A stretch of 64,000 bases of DNA. It comes from Onchocerca lupi. Lineage: Eukaryota; Nematoda; Chromadorea; Rhabditida; Onchocercidae. The position numbers and the translations under genes were made by a program. The notes beneath the pieces are model-generated. The model was not told the origin of the DNA, made no database searches, and saw only the letters and a program-made list of their open reading frames with translations. Location of the stretch: the NCBI GenBank assembly GCA_028564675.1, contig JAOVVO010000318.1:23643-87642 (forward strand), written 5' to 3'. Numbering within the stretch: position 1 is the first letter of the stretch; each line of letters starts with the position of its first letter. Below are positions 25,500 to 38,923 of the stretch, piece after piece.

Positions 25500-27410
25500 G
25501 GTCTATAAACAAATTTTTTTCCCTAGTGAGCGACGATGTAAATGGAAAAGTTAAAAATAACTGAAAAATGCTGGTTATTGTAAAAAAATTTTCTTATTTC
25601 CTTTTTACCAAATAATCGAATGAAATTCGGAAACATGAAAAAATGAATTCTTGAATCATCGATCGAAGTGAACGATAACTCATTATTGCTGTTAGGGAGA
25701 AAATCCGCTACGATAAAATTAAAAAAGCGGATAATTGCAAAAAAATTTTTTGGTTATTTAAAAAGTAAAAAAAAAAACAGAGAAAAAAATGTATACCTAT
25801 TTGGTAAAAAAAAAAAAAAAACATAAGCAAAATTGATGCTATTAATCTAAAAATAAAATGACATTTTTCGATTTTTAATTTTTAATATATTTCGAAGAAA
25901 TTTTATAAATGAAATTCGTAGATTTTATATGAAAATTATTGGGCTAAGAGCTGATCATACTAATGATAATTAAACAAATGCAATAATTACTGAGTTTTTT
26001 GAATTGTTATTTTTCTTCTTTTACTTGATTATGATGGTAAATAAAAGAAATCCTTTCCATTTATTTCAATAGAATATTGTTACATATAAATTATTTTCAA
26101 AAATTTTCTTTTTATAATGAATACAAAAGAGCATTGAACAGACCTAAATTTCGATCAAAAAAAAGATGGCAAAAGAAGTTTTACCGAAAAAAATTTCAAA
26201 AGTTTTTTGAAGTGGAAGATCTAAAAATTGGAGATTAAAGAAAAGTGTGCAGGATTCAAATAGTGCTTAAAATAAACTTTCAACATAAGGATTGAAAATT
26301 ATTTTGCTAAAATAGAATCTATCATAAGAATTACCTCTAATTAGTAAGCTTGAAATCGAATAACAATGCATAAATTAATGTTCAATCAGTTCTAATTAGC
26401 GAGAGACATCTGCTGAAAACTTTTTGAAATGCTAATTAGAAATCGCATTGATTTTCCTTATATTTTCAATACATTTGACAATACAATGAATAAATTCGCA
26501 AATCTAAATTGGTTCGCAACTACAGCAATGCAATTCCTGTGATTGGATATACCCGTGTCGCTGTTCTTCATGATCGTGACAATAATAAGGGTTCTTGTTT
26601 TTTATCGTATTGTTATCAAATATTTCGCGGTATCTCAAACTTCGGTAATTAAATCTTTATTACAGAAATTTAGATAACAGAACAACGTACGAACAATTAA
26701 TTACAAATCAATTATATCAATAAAACAATGCAAATGACGATTCATTTATATGAGAAAATGGGATAAAAGATATTAATAAGAAATCTGAAATAACCCAGAC
26801 GAAGGAACCAACCGCATCCTTTGTTAGCTTCCTTTAAAAAATGATGCACAAAGGAGCATCTCCGTAACATGAAAAAGCTTTTCTTTGTTAACGCATAACA
26901 GCGCATTTATGGTATGATTTACAGCAGTATGAAACAAAGGTTAAAGCATTTAACATAGCCATAAAACAAGCGTAAGCAAGCTAACAAAGCCATAAAACTG
27001 AGTCATTTGATTAGAAACAAAGAAATAAATTTTTCACAGCCATTAACGGTTACAATTTGTTTCCTTTAAGACAAAGAAATCACATTTCTCTGATCTTCCT
27101 CGCTCATTTCAGCGATAGCCCGATTGATCATGCTGATTTAATTATTGGAACACATTTATTTGTATACTGACAAATGGTCATTTGCTTGTATCTTGGACAA
27201 AAATAGTCTTGAAAGTCTTGCTGTAAAGAATCATTTCTGCTATAAGCATTCCAGCTTATACTTTTAGGTGCTTTTACTAATGATAAAAAAATTCGATTGA
27301 ATATAATTGATTCATTAGAATATCAAATAAACTTTTGATCGAATGTATTTTCAATCAATAATACATTTCTAAGCATTTTATGCAAATTTGTACACATAAC
27401 TTTCCTTTCA

Positions 27411-27442
<32 letters not shown>

Positions 27443-28858
27443 TTGCGATTCACTTATTTATCCTCATTAGCCTTTCCTGTTGAATAGGTTAGGAATGATG
27501 AATGAATTTTTTTCATTTCCTTTTTAAAGATTTTTTTTTTTCCTTTACAAGCATAAAATATACAAAAGAGAAAAGAAATCAATAATTAACTGAATCAGAG
27601 GAATATTTGTATTTCATGCGATTTAATGTTTAATTTAACAAGGCGTTTTATTTAATAATAACTGCTGCGCTGATAATTTTATTCATCCATTTAATTGTTT
27701 AATTACTAAAATACATTGAAATTGCGACATAAATCTGAAATTGTATTGAAACATGCAATTGGAATTATATATGATGATACTTCTATAAAAACTTCTTTTT
27801 ATCTTCTATAAAAACAGCTTAGTTTTTTTCATCATTTGCGATTTCTTCAGTATGGAATAAAAAAAAGAAGATTTAAAATGATGTAATTATAACAATGAAT
27901 AATAAGTGATCCTGAGAGAAATTATAAATTAAAATCACATTTATATTTTTAAGATGTATAATTTATGCTTGGCATATTTAATCATCCTGAATTTTTTTCA
28001 TTTTTTCTTCTTTTCTTTTTTTTTTTTTTTTTTCTTGAAGTTACAAGTTAACTTATTTTTGTAACGAGAAATATTGACAGTAAATTAAACATAGTATTAA
28101 CGAAGCGAATAAATATGGCTAAAGAAATGTTGCTGGAAATTGGTAAATTTATTTGAAGAAATGTTTCAATACAGATTTCAAAAACAATTTTATAATTTCG
28201 CAAATATATGCGATTTATTGGTTGTTTCCTTCAGTTTTCTTCAACGCTAAAGTGGCAGAAAAAAATGAGTTTACAGTGGATGAATATCCATGAAAATGCT
28301 TAATTATTGCTGAGACAATAATGTTGATTGGGACAATTATCATACAATCTGATCATTATATTTTTATTAAGCAGTTTTATCTTTTGAAATTATTTTTATT
28401 TTTCATTAAAATGGCAATTTGAATTTCGCATGCTTTTGTTTACTCATTTTATTTTTATATTTCTTGTAAACTATATTTTTGTGTGCTTTTTTTCTCAATT
28501 CAATTTATACATCAGCTAGATATGCAATTTAATTTGAAATTTGAAAAGTTTTTTGTTTTAAAAAATTTCTGTGTAATAATTTTATTTGCAAAATTCAGAT
28601 ATATATAGATAACAAAACAAACATTTTTACATTTGAATCATTTTTATCAATTTTTATCAAACCTTTGAAATTTTTTTTTTTTGAAACAAAAATTTTTCAA
28701 ATAAGCATAGCTAATATAGCAATATGGTTTTTTTTTTTTCCTTTTTACTTATAATATTGATTAGTTATGCTAATTTGAGACATTTGTATATAAGAAAAGA
28801 TAACCTGATCAATGATTTAATCATTTTTTTTGTTGAATTCACCTATCGGTCGCTGTCG
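25500..28858. other. Intergenic region between serpin and coiled-coil genes
   Basis: No gene is recognised. A segment around 26500-27150 is less AT-rich, with a roughly 44-base near-repeat (CATAGCCATAAAAC at 26956 and AAAGCCATAAAAC at 26985), and could hold a regulatory element or unannotated RNA. A- and T-tracts occur near 27418-27443 and 28018-28034. Confidence 0.5.
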
Positions 28859-30344
28859 ATGTATTCTGTCAATATTGCTGAGAAGCGTTAGTGATTTGTT
28901 TATCTTGAAATGATAAGAAATGATAAACTGATAACTAATATGCTTGCTTATCAAGATTCTCAGAAACGTTTTTTGTCATAAATTTTCCAATTTAAATTCA
29001 TTCTTAAATTTTCTAAGATAAGTCAAATTTAGCAACAATAACTGAAATCAATGACGACGACGTTCAGGCATGCGTCACGGCAAAACGTCTTGCTGGAATG
29101 ATACGAAAACTTAAGGAAGAAATTATCGACGAGATGAATATTCAACAGGAGACAAATACCGAAAATTGTCAATTAGAAATCAATATTCATCGTTTTCAAG
29201 AAAGGTTTTAACCAATAATTAGCAAAATTTGTAAAAAAAAAAAATATAAATTTAAAATAATCAAAAAAAAAAAGGAAATATATTTTTTTAATTCTGAAAT
29301 TTTCTAAAAAAAGAAATTTTTGTTTAAAAATTTGCTAAAACAAAAATTTGACAAAATATGCATGTAATGAATTTCATAGTTTCAAAAAAAAAAAAAAAAA
29401 AAAAACAACCTTTACATCTTTTTTTTTTTTTTTTTCATCATCCAAAGTTTGGAATTTAAAATTGCTATTATTACGAACATAGCTGAATTAAACTGAAACT
29501 TACAATAACAAATATTTTCATTATAAAATATTAAATTGCTGATCAGTATTTGATGGAATTTACAATCTAATCAATCTATTCTTAAATAATTCAAATAATC
29601 GTTTTAAAAATTTCTTAAGATTGTAAATAAATTTGCTACAAAATTAAATTTCTAATTTTTACGTAACTCTAAATATGCTTCATCAATTTACATATTAAAA
29701 AAAAAAATTAACAAAATATTTGTTGAATAATTTTTTAGACTTAAAGAATTAAATATTTTATATCTCAATTGTGAAACTTCCAATGCTGAAATTCAGCATC
29801 GAAAAAAACGCTATTCGGAACAGTTGGCAAAAATTTCTAAACTAGTTTCTGAACAGGTTTTCTTTTCAATTATTTTTCAATTAAATCATTTCATTTTCTT
29901 TTAATTACTGTAAAGAATTGAATAATAATAATATTTCGTGAATTAATGAAAGCAAATAGGAAATATAAGAAAAGCTAAAATAATTAATTGTTTAAAAAAA
30001 TTAGAAAATTCGAAATTTCATTTACTTTTTTTAAAAAAAAAAAAAACATAATTAATGACTCAAAAACTTTTGCGAATAGCTTGCATAAAAATCGCTTATG
30101 GAAATTAATAGAAATTTCAAAAATGCAAAGCATAATGATTGCGATTTCTTAAGAATTTTGATGCTGCAAATTGGGCAATAATTTTGGATGAAATGGTATT
30201 CGTAAATCGAGAATTATTTGAAATTTTGATTTCAACAGCTATTGCAGAACGTCGTGCACTTCAGGTGACCTGATCATACTGAATCAGCTTTACAATTATG
30301 AGCAAATATTGATCGATTAATTATCCATTTTTTTTTTTCAAATA

Positions 30345-30380
<36 letters not shown>

Positions 30381-33300
30381 AAAAAAATTGATCAATTTTA
30401 GATGGAAATAATTGAGGAAGAAAAGTATCGATTTATAGCAAAAAAGTTTGTCTTACAACGAATCATATTACGCCATGAATTACATTCTCAAATGAATAGC
30501 TATGAATTATTGAGAGCACAAATCAATCAAATTGAAAATAATTTGAGAAATCTTCAAAAAACTATTGATGTTTATGATGCTGAATATTGGCAATTAAATG
30601 ATGCAAGAGATGAGTAAGTGAGAATATTAGCAAGAAAAAAAAAAACGAAAAAATCAATTAATAAGTTGAAATTTTTGTTTTGTTCAAATTAAATATGATA
30701 TTTTTTTCATTTGATCACTTTTCTAATCATGAAATGAACAAAAAAAAAAAAAAAAAATTAAATATTATTCTTTCTTTTTCTTTTTTTTTTTTTTTTCAGT
30801 TTAAAATTACAAATTTTTCAATTAAAACAACTTCTTTGTCAACGTCAACGTCGCTGTTGCTTAAATTCATCCAACAAATCATCATCTTCACATAATGATA
30901 ATGATAATGATAATGATAATGATAATGATGATAGTATGAATGATAAATGTTTGATAGTGCAACGAAAAAAATCCAATTTAACAGTCATTCCTTCGCCTAA
31001 AATATTATTAAAGGTTATGAGAAATTTTCCAATCATAAATATAAATGAAAGAAAAAAAAATGAAATTAGTCAAAAATGCTCATTAAAATGTTTAGAAATT
31101 AAGAATTAATTTTGTGTATTTAGAATTAAATTTGAAATAGTATTTTGTTTTATTGAATTTAATTAAAAGAATTTGATTAAATATATTAATTACCGTAGTT
31201 ATCTTCAGTCGGTAAAAAAGCATTTTTCATAAATATGAATTTAAGTCGTTTTTTTTATTTATCATTATTTTATGTATAAAATCAGAGATAAGGCATTTAA
31301 ATTTGCAAAACTAAGAATATCTAAAGCACTGCAATAACTAAACTAATCATCTAAATTTCACCATTAATTTTAGAATGAGAATAACAGTATCGCAAATACT
31401 AAGTTTAAAGATCAGACAACGTCGCAAACAATGCCAGAGATGAAACATGATGCCAGTGATAAGATTGCTACTGAAGAAAAGATGGAATCTAAGAAAAACG
31501 CAATTAAAGTTGCTGCAAAATCAAAAATTGATAAATTTAGAAATAAAACTTTTCGATCGCTAGAAAATTCATTTGAAATAAAATCATCATCAATAATTGT
31601 TTATAAGATAAGCGACGAAAAAATCAAAATTGAATATTCAAAAAATATTTTTGAAATAGAAATTTTTGCATTTTTTTGCGTAAAATTTCTTCAAATCAAC
31701 AATAATTTTATCGATTGATTTTGAAAATTTATTTCGTGTAAATTATTTGCAATATGTGACATTCATAATTTCGTAAAAAAAAAAAAATGAAAATTGCAGA
31801 AGAAAGAAATGGCAGTGATAAATCAGGCGTCAAGTTCAAGTTTGGATATTCGATCCAATTTCATATGGATGAAAGAAGCTACAAACAAGAATCAATCATT
31901 ATCACCAGATTCATTGATATCCTCCAGTAGTACATCATACTTTTTTGTTGAATATCAAAAATCCGATTTTAAATTAATGGTAATTTAATCGGAATATTTA
32001 TATTATTTATGATTACGTTTAATTTGGTTGATTTTTTTTAAAAAATTTTTCTGGCAATTAATAATTCAAAGTTGAAAAATCAAAAAAAAAAAAAAAAAAG
32101 AAGAAAAAATGTCTTTTCATGAATTTTTAATTTACCGTATTTTAGAATGATTTATAATCTGGTTCTTTTTTTTTTTTTCTTCATTGCTTCATTAATTAGC
32201 CAATTTGATTTTTAATGAATTGAATAATTAATTATTCAAATTTTTACAATTGCAGAAACCACAACATGAAGAGCAAATTTATCAGAAGTACAAAAAAAAA
32301 AATTCAAATAGATCAACATCATCGGGATCATTCAAGACTACTCCATCACAAAATATGGCAAGTGAAATTGTTATATTTAAACTAATTTTCTTTTTTTAAT
32401 CGCAAAATTTATTTATTATTTCTGTTTAGTAATAAAAAATTCCAGTTAAAGATTTAAAATTAAAAAAATCGGAAGCAAAAAAAAAATTGTTGTTTGATAG
32501 GAATTCTATTGTAATTGCAAAATCAGCAATTAACAATTTCAAAGATAAAGTATCATAATTGTTACAATGATAAAATCAGCAGCAACAGTTGAAAATTAGA
32601 TCCAAATAATTAGGAAATTAAAAAACAAGCCAAATATTCTCAACCGGTCAAATCAACGAAACCTATTGTTTTATCGTCGAATTCTGTTGGAAATACTGAA
32701 TTCCGGAAATCATTGATAAATCGGAAGGAAAAAGAAAAAAATAGCGAAGAAATGAAGAAAATAACGGTAGATAGAATTGATATTGATCAAGAAATCACTA
32801 CTGATTTGCAAATTAGTAATAAGGAGAAGATTATTGATTCAAGTAAATCTAGCAATTTGACAATTTCGGATGATGAAACAACTGATTTAACATCTGAATC
32901 AATTTCAATTTCGGATAAATCACCGATTACAATCAGTGAATTATCATCAATTCGCAGTGATATCAATGATCAAGAAAAAGAGGTATTCATTAAAAAGTGA
33001 AGCAGAAGTAAAAGTTCTAGATTGATTAGCTACCTTAAAGTTTTTTTTAATAATTTTATCATAATTTTTATCTAAAATATATGGTGTTGCTTTCATAGAT
33101 AATAGATTTTAATAAACAATCTCATTCACCGTGAAAAAATTTGAGTAAACAAACAAATTACTAGATTTATTGTTATAGGTTAAAAACTGCAGTTTTTTTT
33201 TTTTTTTGCCGAAAAAAAAAAATCGAACGTATTTTTTAATGTTTTCTAGAAAGACTAAAAATATTGGAAAATATTAAAAACACGATATTTATATAGATAT

Positions 33301-36013
33301 ATATTTTATTGCATCAATTTTTTTTTTTTTTTTTTTTGCATAATTTTCAAATTATCAATAAAATCTTTGGAATAATTATGAATTTATTTAGGTTAAATGA
33401 TATTATATCGATGCTATTTTTCTTGTATTACTTTTTCGCAGTAGAAATAATTTTATCAAATTTTTTTTACATTCAACTTTTAGAGCAATTATTTTGATTA
33501 TTGAAAATTTTAGATTTATATTGATAAAATCTAGTAACTATTTATTTATTCAGATTTGATATCTTATAATAAATTTTAGTTTTTACTTGCCTTAATCATT
33601 ATTTCCAAAAAATTTCTTGACCATTTTTTTTATCAATTATTTTGCCATAAATTTAGCCTTTTCATTGGCATGAAATTCGAAAAGTTATCGACAATACAGA
33701 TTGTGAAACAAATGAATCATCTCCAATTAAGAAATTATCTTCAACACCAACAATCAAATCTTCGCTAACTTCTCAAGTCAGCAAAATCTTGCAATAATTC
33801 TTTTTTTAACAGAAAAACATAAAAAAAAATTAATTTTATATCTCAAATTCGCAAATTTGTATTTTCCTAATGAAGATGTTTCCGCTCCTTACGCCTGCAT
33901 GTTAATTTTCAAATAAAAGTTAAGGAAAATAATTGATAACGAAACTTGAAATCAATGAAGAAATGTTTGTCATTTTATATGTTATTTATTATTACAGAAT
34001 TTACGAATTTATTAATTCTAAAACTTGCGAATCATTTCTTCATCTTTGTATTGAAGCATAATATTGCTTATTTTATAATCGTAAGGAAGCAATTTTTATA
34101 AAAGAATTTTATGAGAATTCGCTCAATTTTAATCAAAAATTTACAGTCATCTTCACCAGTCGATAGTTCATCTAAACAACAAACCAAAATACGGCAACCA
34201 TATTACACTTCAAAATCGGAAAGTATTTCTGAAATATCAATCGATAATAAAAAAGTTGGTAACTTCTTGTTTTTTATTATGTTTAAATGAATAGTCTTGC
34301 AATAGATGCGCAGATTGAGAAGATGATTATGATAGTAATAATGATTTTTCATTATGATTATTCTTATCAAAATTTAACTCTATCAATAATCATAATAATT
34401 CGATTAGCACTTATTACTTTGGCTATTTTATCTTTATTACATATTATTTGCATAGTTTCAAATTCTAAACTGCAAATTTTTTAAATTTGAAATAATCATT
34501 TAGGATTTTTTGCCTTATTGATAATTATAGTACTTATTATAATGATATGGTTGTTATCAGTGTCTATTCGTAATTCTCATTTTCATGATCATCAGCAATA
34601 TGATATTTTAATTCATATGTATAAAAATATTGATTTATAAAATATTTCTTCATTCCTTTTTTTTTTTTTTCTAATAATTTCCCAAATTTTTATAGCATAG
34701 CAAAATAAGAAATGGATCAAATAACAAAATCAAGCCTTCAGGTTTACATTTTTACATTCATAAAAAATATCTTCTTACAAAAAAAACATTTTCATTAACT
34801 TTCTATCAATTATACAAAATTTGATTAAAATTTCATTGATTCATGAGAACTTTATATTTCAAAGATGACCAAAAAGTTAATGTTATTTACCAAAATATTA
34901 TATTCAAAAGCATACGGTATCAATGTTTAAAAGCGTAATTTGATTAAAATTTCACTGATTTTTGAAAACTTAATATTTCAAAGATAACCAAAAAGTTAAT
35001 GTTATTTAGCAAAATATTATATTCAAAAGCATACGGTATCAATGTCTAAAAGCGTACGGTATCAATATCAATCACCGATTTTATATACCTGTATATACTG
35101 TATTACTGTAGCACTTATAAAAATGGCGGGAAAATTGGAATGAAATTTGAAAAGATCGCTTATCAAAGCCGATAACCGATGCATCAAATGTCTAAATTTG
35201 CAAAATTTAACAATTTAGTGAATAAATAATCAAAAAAAGAATTAATTTTATTAATTTTTAAGGAATACATTTATTACAACAACAACAGCAACAACTGATA
35301 CATCAGCCGTGCTACAATTGCTTCCATCATCAGGGTTTGTTCGCATCGTTAATCAAATTAGGTTAAATTTCAGGAATTTACAAGATAAATATGCTATTAC
35401 TAAATAAATAAATGCTTAGCGAAGAAGGATTATCGGAAGGAAGAGGTTATCTTAAAATAGATAAATCTTCTTTCAATTTGAATAATTGAAATCTCCTTCC
35501 TTTGAGCTGATGCTTCGTCTTTCGAGATACCATTTCAATTTTAAATCAGAGCTTCAATGTTCAGATTGTAGTTGAAGAGAACTTTTGCTACTAATTGTTG
35601 ATTAATTAATTTAATTTCTGCCTGATTCAAGAAATTCTACTAAATTCCGATAATGAAATGAACAAAAAAGCAAGTTAACAATAATTTCCTTACTGATTTT
35701 CTTAATGATGAATAGTTATCGATCATTTCCTAACTCATTCAGGATGAACATTTTAAACAATTCGCAATTTGTCATCAAAATTTATTGAATTAGATAAATT
35801 GATAATTTCCATTTGCATTTGTTTGAATTCCCACAAAATGGGTTTGCTTATTATTTCAATACAGTATTTTTATGTCTACATCAAGTATATCATAATATCA
35901 TTTCAGCAGAATTTGATGAGCAACAATCGGGAAGTTTGACATTAAAAAATCAAATTGTTGAATTATGGCAGGAAATTTCGGAAAAAACATTTCTTCGTGA
36001 TATTGCTAGTTAA
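28859..36013 (+). CDS. Uncharacterised coiled-coil protein with Ser/Lys-rich tail (about 731 residues)
   Basis: Fifteen exons join in phase: 28859-28886 (tentative), 29033-29204, 29739-29856, 30154-30264, 30402-30613, 30800-31013, 31374-31598, 31800-31979, 32256-32369, 32614-32982, 33657-33776, 34147-34254, 34696-34741, 35263-35334 and 35907-36013. The total is 2196 bases including the stop. Residues about 10-240 are helical and charged with regular hydrophobic spacing (GMIRKLKEEIIDEMN, QINQIENNLRNLQKTI, LKLQIFQLKQLL), typical of a long coiled coil. An Asn-Asp repeat (about 245-256) follows. The remaining 470 residues are Ser/Thr/Lys/Asp/Glu-rich, ending with a Gln run and a Cys/His patch (QPCYNCFHHQ). 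There is no signal peptide or membrane segment, so it is probably cytosolic or cytoskeletal. I do not recognise the family. The first exon is the weakest part: its donor (AAGC before GTTAGT) fits the phase but is short. Skipping the last splice would give a stop at 35364-35366. Confidence 0.82.
30892..30930. repeat. AATGAT hexamer repeat coding Asn-Asp
   Basis: Six AATGAT units, preceded by a CAT and followed by an extra GAT, in frame inside exon 6 of the coiled-coil gene. The repeat keeps frame and is probably length-variable. Confidence 0.9.
34821..35058. repeat. 119-base tandem duplication in coiled-coil gene intron
   Basis: Two units (34821-34939 and 34940-35058) share TTGATTAAAATTTCA, CCAAAAAGTTAATGTTATTTA and AAAGCATACGGTATCAATGT with about ten differences. 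A further partial AAAGCGTACGGTATCAAT follows. It lies between exons 13 and 14. Confidence 0.88.
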
Positions 36014-38670
36014 TTTTTGATGAGCAGCAATTAAAAAATTTTCGTTTGAAATTCCGATAAAGAGCAAAGCACATTTTACATTCTCCTTTTTTCATGTTTA
36101 ATTTAAAGATGTAAAGCTGTTAAAATATCATTGTTATAAATTCATAGTGTTTTCAAATTCATGGCAAGAAATTTCGGAAAGAACATTTCGCCGTGATATT
36201 TGTTAATCGCAATATTTCCCAAATGTATGAATTAATTGGTTGATTATTTTCTGGAAAATTATTGTAGAATCAAATTGAGGCAAAGTTTCTTCTCAATTTC
36301 ATATCATACATGTTATATATTCAGATAATAATAAGGAAGTTGATTCTAGGTGATTAATTTCACCACTTAATGATAAATTTCCTAATTAATAATGAAACTT
36401 CACTTGAAACTTACGTTTTTCAAGAAATGGCTGAAATTTCGACTCTTTTTTTTCAAAGGATGTGCCAAAAAATGAGCATTTTGAGCATTTTTTTTATCAT
36501 CAGCAAATGAAAGACTTAATATGAAAAAACGATTATTCAAAATAATCTATTCTACGAATTGGAAGAAAAAGATTAATTTCTATCAAAGTCTTGGGATGAA
36601 GGAAATTTCGGAGTAAATCTTCTTACTGGTTAATAATTTTGAAATTGACGTCTTATTTCAAATTAAAATACTCAAAATTGCATATATTTCTTTGTTGCAA
36701 TATTTATAATTGCCCAGAAAAGGACGAAAATGATGGAGAATGAAAATAAATAAATAAGCAAATCAATAAATAAATAAATAAATAAAAATTAAAACACTGA
36801 AAAGTATTTTCTGTTCCAGTATTATCGATCATTGTAAAATGGAAAGTTAATTTTTGATGATCTGCCGAAAAAGTCTAAATTTCTTTTGCAAATAAACAAT
36901 AATTTTGTAAATTTATTATGCATGGATATTGACATATTTTCTGTTGATGTCATTTGCATATGAAATTAGATCAGAAACATAGAATAAATTCAAAAGACTC
37001 ATAAAGAAATGAAATTTGGAATTTTATAGGATTGTCCAGAACTTAAAATATCCCTTGCAAGGAAATAGTTTTGCAGCTTAATCAATGATTATGTGCATTT
37101 ATCAACTACTTCTAATGATAATGAATCAAGACTGATGAAATCGGAAGAAATCAAAAATCAATGACAACAAATATTCAAACATTCCATTTCAAAAGTTTTT
37201 TCTTTTTTTTTTTTTTTTTTTTACGGTAAAAGTTGATTTGCTCATATCAGAACCATTAAAGATTATTAACACTGAATTATCCAGTATTTGATAAATATTT
37301 TTACTAAAATATTTATTTTAGCAATTTTTATGTATATATGTATTTCAAGATTTTTACAATAAAATAATTCGTTGTTTTCTTCGTAACTAACATAGCAATT
37401 ATTGTTTTTGGACAATAAAAAGTGAAAAAATTTTTCCAAAAAACCGAAATATTTTCACAATATTTACAACAAAATATTCATATATTGAAAAAAAAAAAAA
37501 AAAATGTAAATCATTCGTTGCTGCTATTTCTTATGCAAATTTATAGCCTCTTCATCGATTGCTTTCAAATTTTAATTACCACTAATTAAGCCTATTCAAA
37601 TTAGCATGTTTGAGAAGATAATTTGTTGATTGATTGTTTTACCAGAAATTTATTTTCATCTTTCTTTTGATTTCTTTATTTTTTTTTTTTTTTTCATTAT
37701 AAACATTATTTTTTTGCTTAAATATTATTTTGATTGCATTCTTTCATAAAACATGATTTACTAAATTCAATATTGTTTAATTAAATGAGTCTTTTATTTT
37801 TTTTTTCTTCTATGAGTAAACTTAGCATTACAATGCAGTAACAATTAAAGATCGTTAAATTGAAGCATAAAAGATAGAATGGATATATATATATATGTGA
37901 AAATTTGAATTTGAAATTTAATGTCATATTTTCAATTTTTTATTGTCTAACAGCCTAAATGGCAATTATATTTCTAGCATGACAAATAAGGAGAAATGAT
38001 TTAGTTGAAATAAAAATGACGAAATAATTATAATTAATAATCGTTTTTAATCATTCAAATAAAATAAAATTTAATTTAAATATTCCCAAACATTTTTTCC
38101 TAATAGCAATTATTCGAGCGATTGAAATGCTTGAACTGCTACAAGTATTAGTCCATGATTTCAGATTAAAAAAATTTGAGGCTAAAAAATTAATAGTATC
38201 ATTCATTTTCGTATTCTAAACAAATTCTTCTAGTTATTTAAGAAAAACTTTTCATTAGCAATATTTAAATGAAAAATGACAACATTTCGCTTTATTTTAT
38301 TTCACTCCTAATGAAAATCATGCTTATTAATTGGTGAAATAAATAAAATCAATTTTTTATGAATAAAAATAACAAAAACTTGTAGATAAAGTGTTTCAAA
38401 AAGAAAAAAAAAAAAACAATACAAACAATATATTTATTAATGCATATTAAAATTTAATCAATAAATGGAAAAATAAATGAAATTACTATCCTGAATATAT
38501 TATACAACTAATTTGATATTAATGAATTTATACACATGTTTATGTTTTTTTTCTTTTTTTTTTTTTTTTTTTCATTTAATTTATGAATAATTGAAAAATT
38601 CAATTAAACATGAAAAAAAAAAAACTAAAGATATCAAAAAATCATTGAAAACATTAATTTCATCTTTATA
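36014..38670. other. Non-coding stretch downstream of the coiled-coil gene
   Basis: AT-rich, no gene supported. It contains a decayed copy of the preceding terminal exon (36161-36206), an AAT/AAAT run at 36766-36786, and near 37548-37575 a short match (CTTCATCGATTGCTTTCAAA) to the Helitron-associated motif at 48539-48562. Confidence 0.55.
36161..36206 (+). pseudogene. Decayed copy of the coiled-coil gene's terminal exon
   Basis: ATGGCAAGAAATTTCGGAAA then GAACATTTCGCCGTGATATT matches the last coding stretch at 35965-36006 (ATGGCAGGAAATTTCGGAAA, AAACATTTCTTCGTGATATT), 196 bases upstream. A further partial echo (TTGATGAGCAGCAA, 36017-36030) matches the start of that exon. The copy has no acceptor or usable frame. 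Confidence 0.7.
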
Positions 38671-38686
38671 ATCGATGAATTATAGC

Positions 38687-38687
<1 letters not shown>

Positions 38688-38736
<49 letters not shown>
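38688..38736. repeat. AAT trinucleotide microsatellite
   Basis: About 16 uninterrupted AAT units. The plus-strand ORF across it (polyisoleucine) is an artefact of the repeat. Confidence 0.95.
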
Positions 38737-38923
38737 CATAATCATGATAATGATGACAGAATTGTTGGACGAAGGAAAGAGATGTTGTATATTTGGGTAT
38801 GTTATTGCAATGATGATGGTTGGTTATGTTTGGGAAGAAAGAAGAATTGGATGGATGGATGGATGGTGGTTGGTAGTAGTAGTGGTGGTGGGGGATAGCA
38901 AAAGGAGTCCCGGGGTGTTATAC

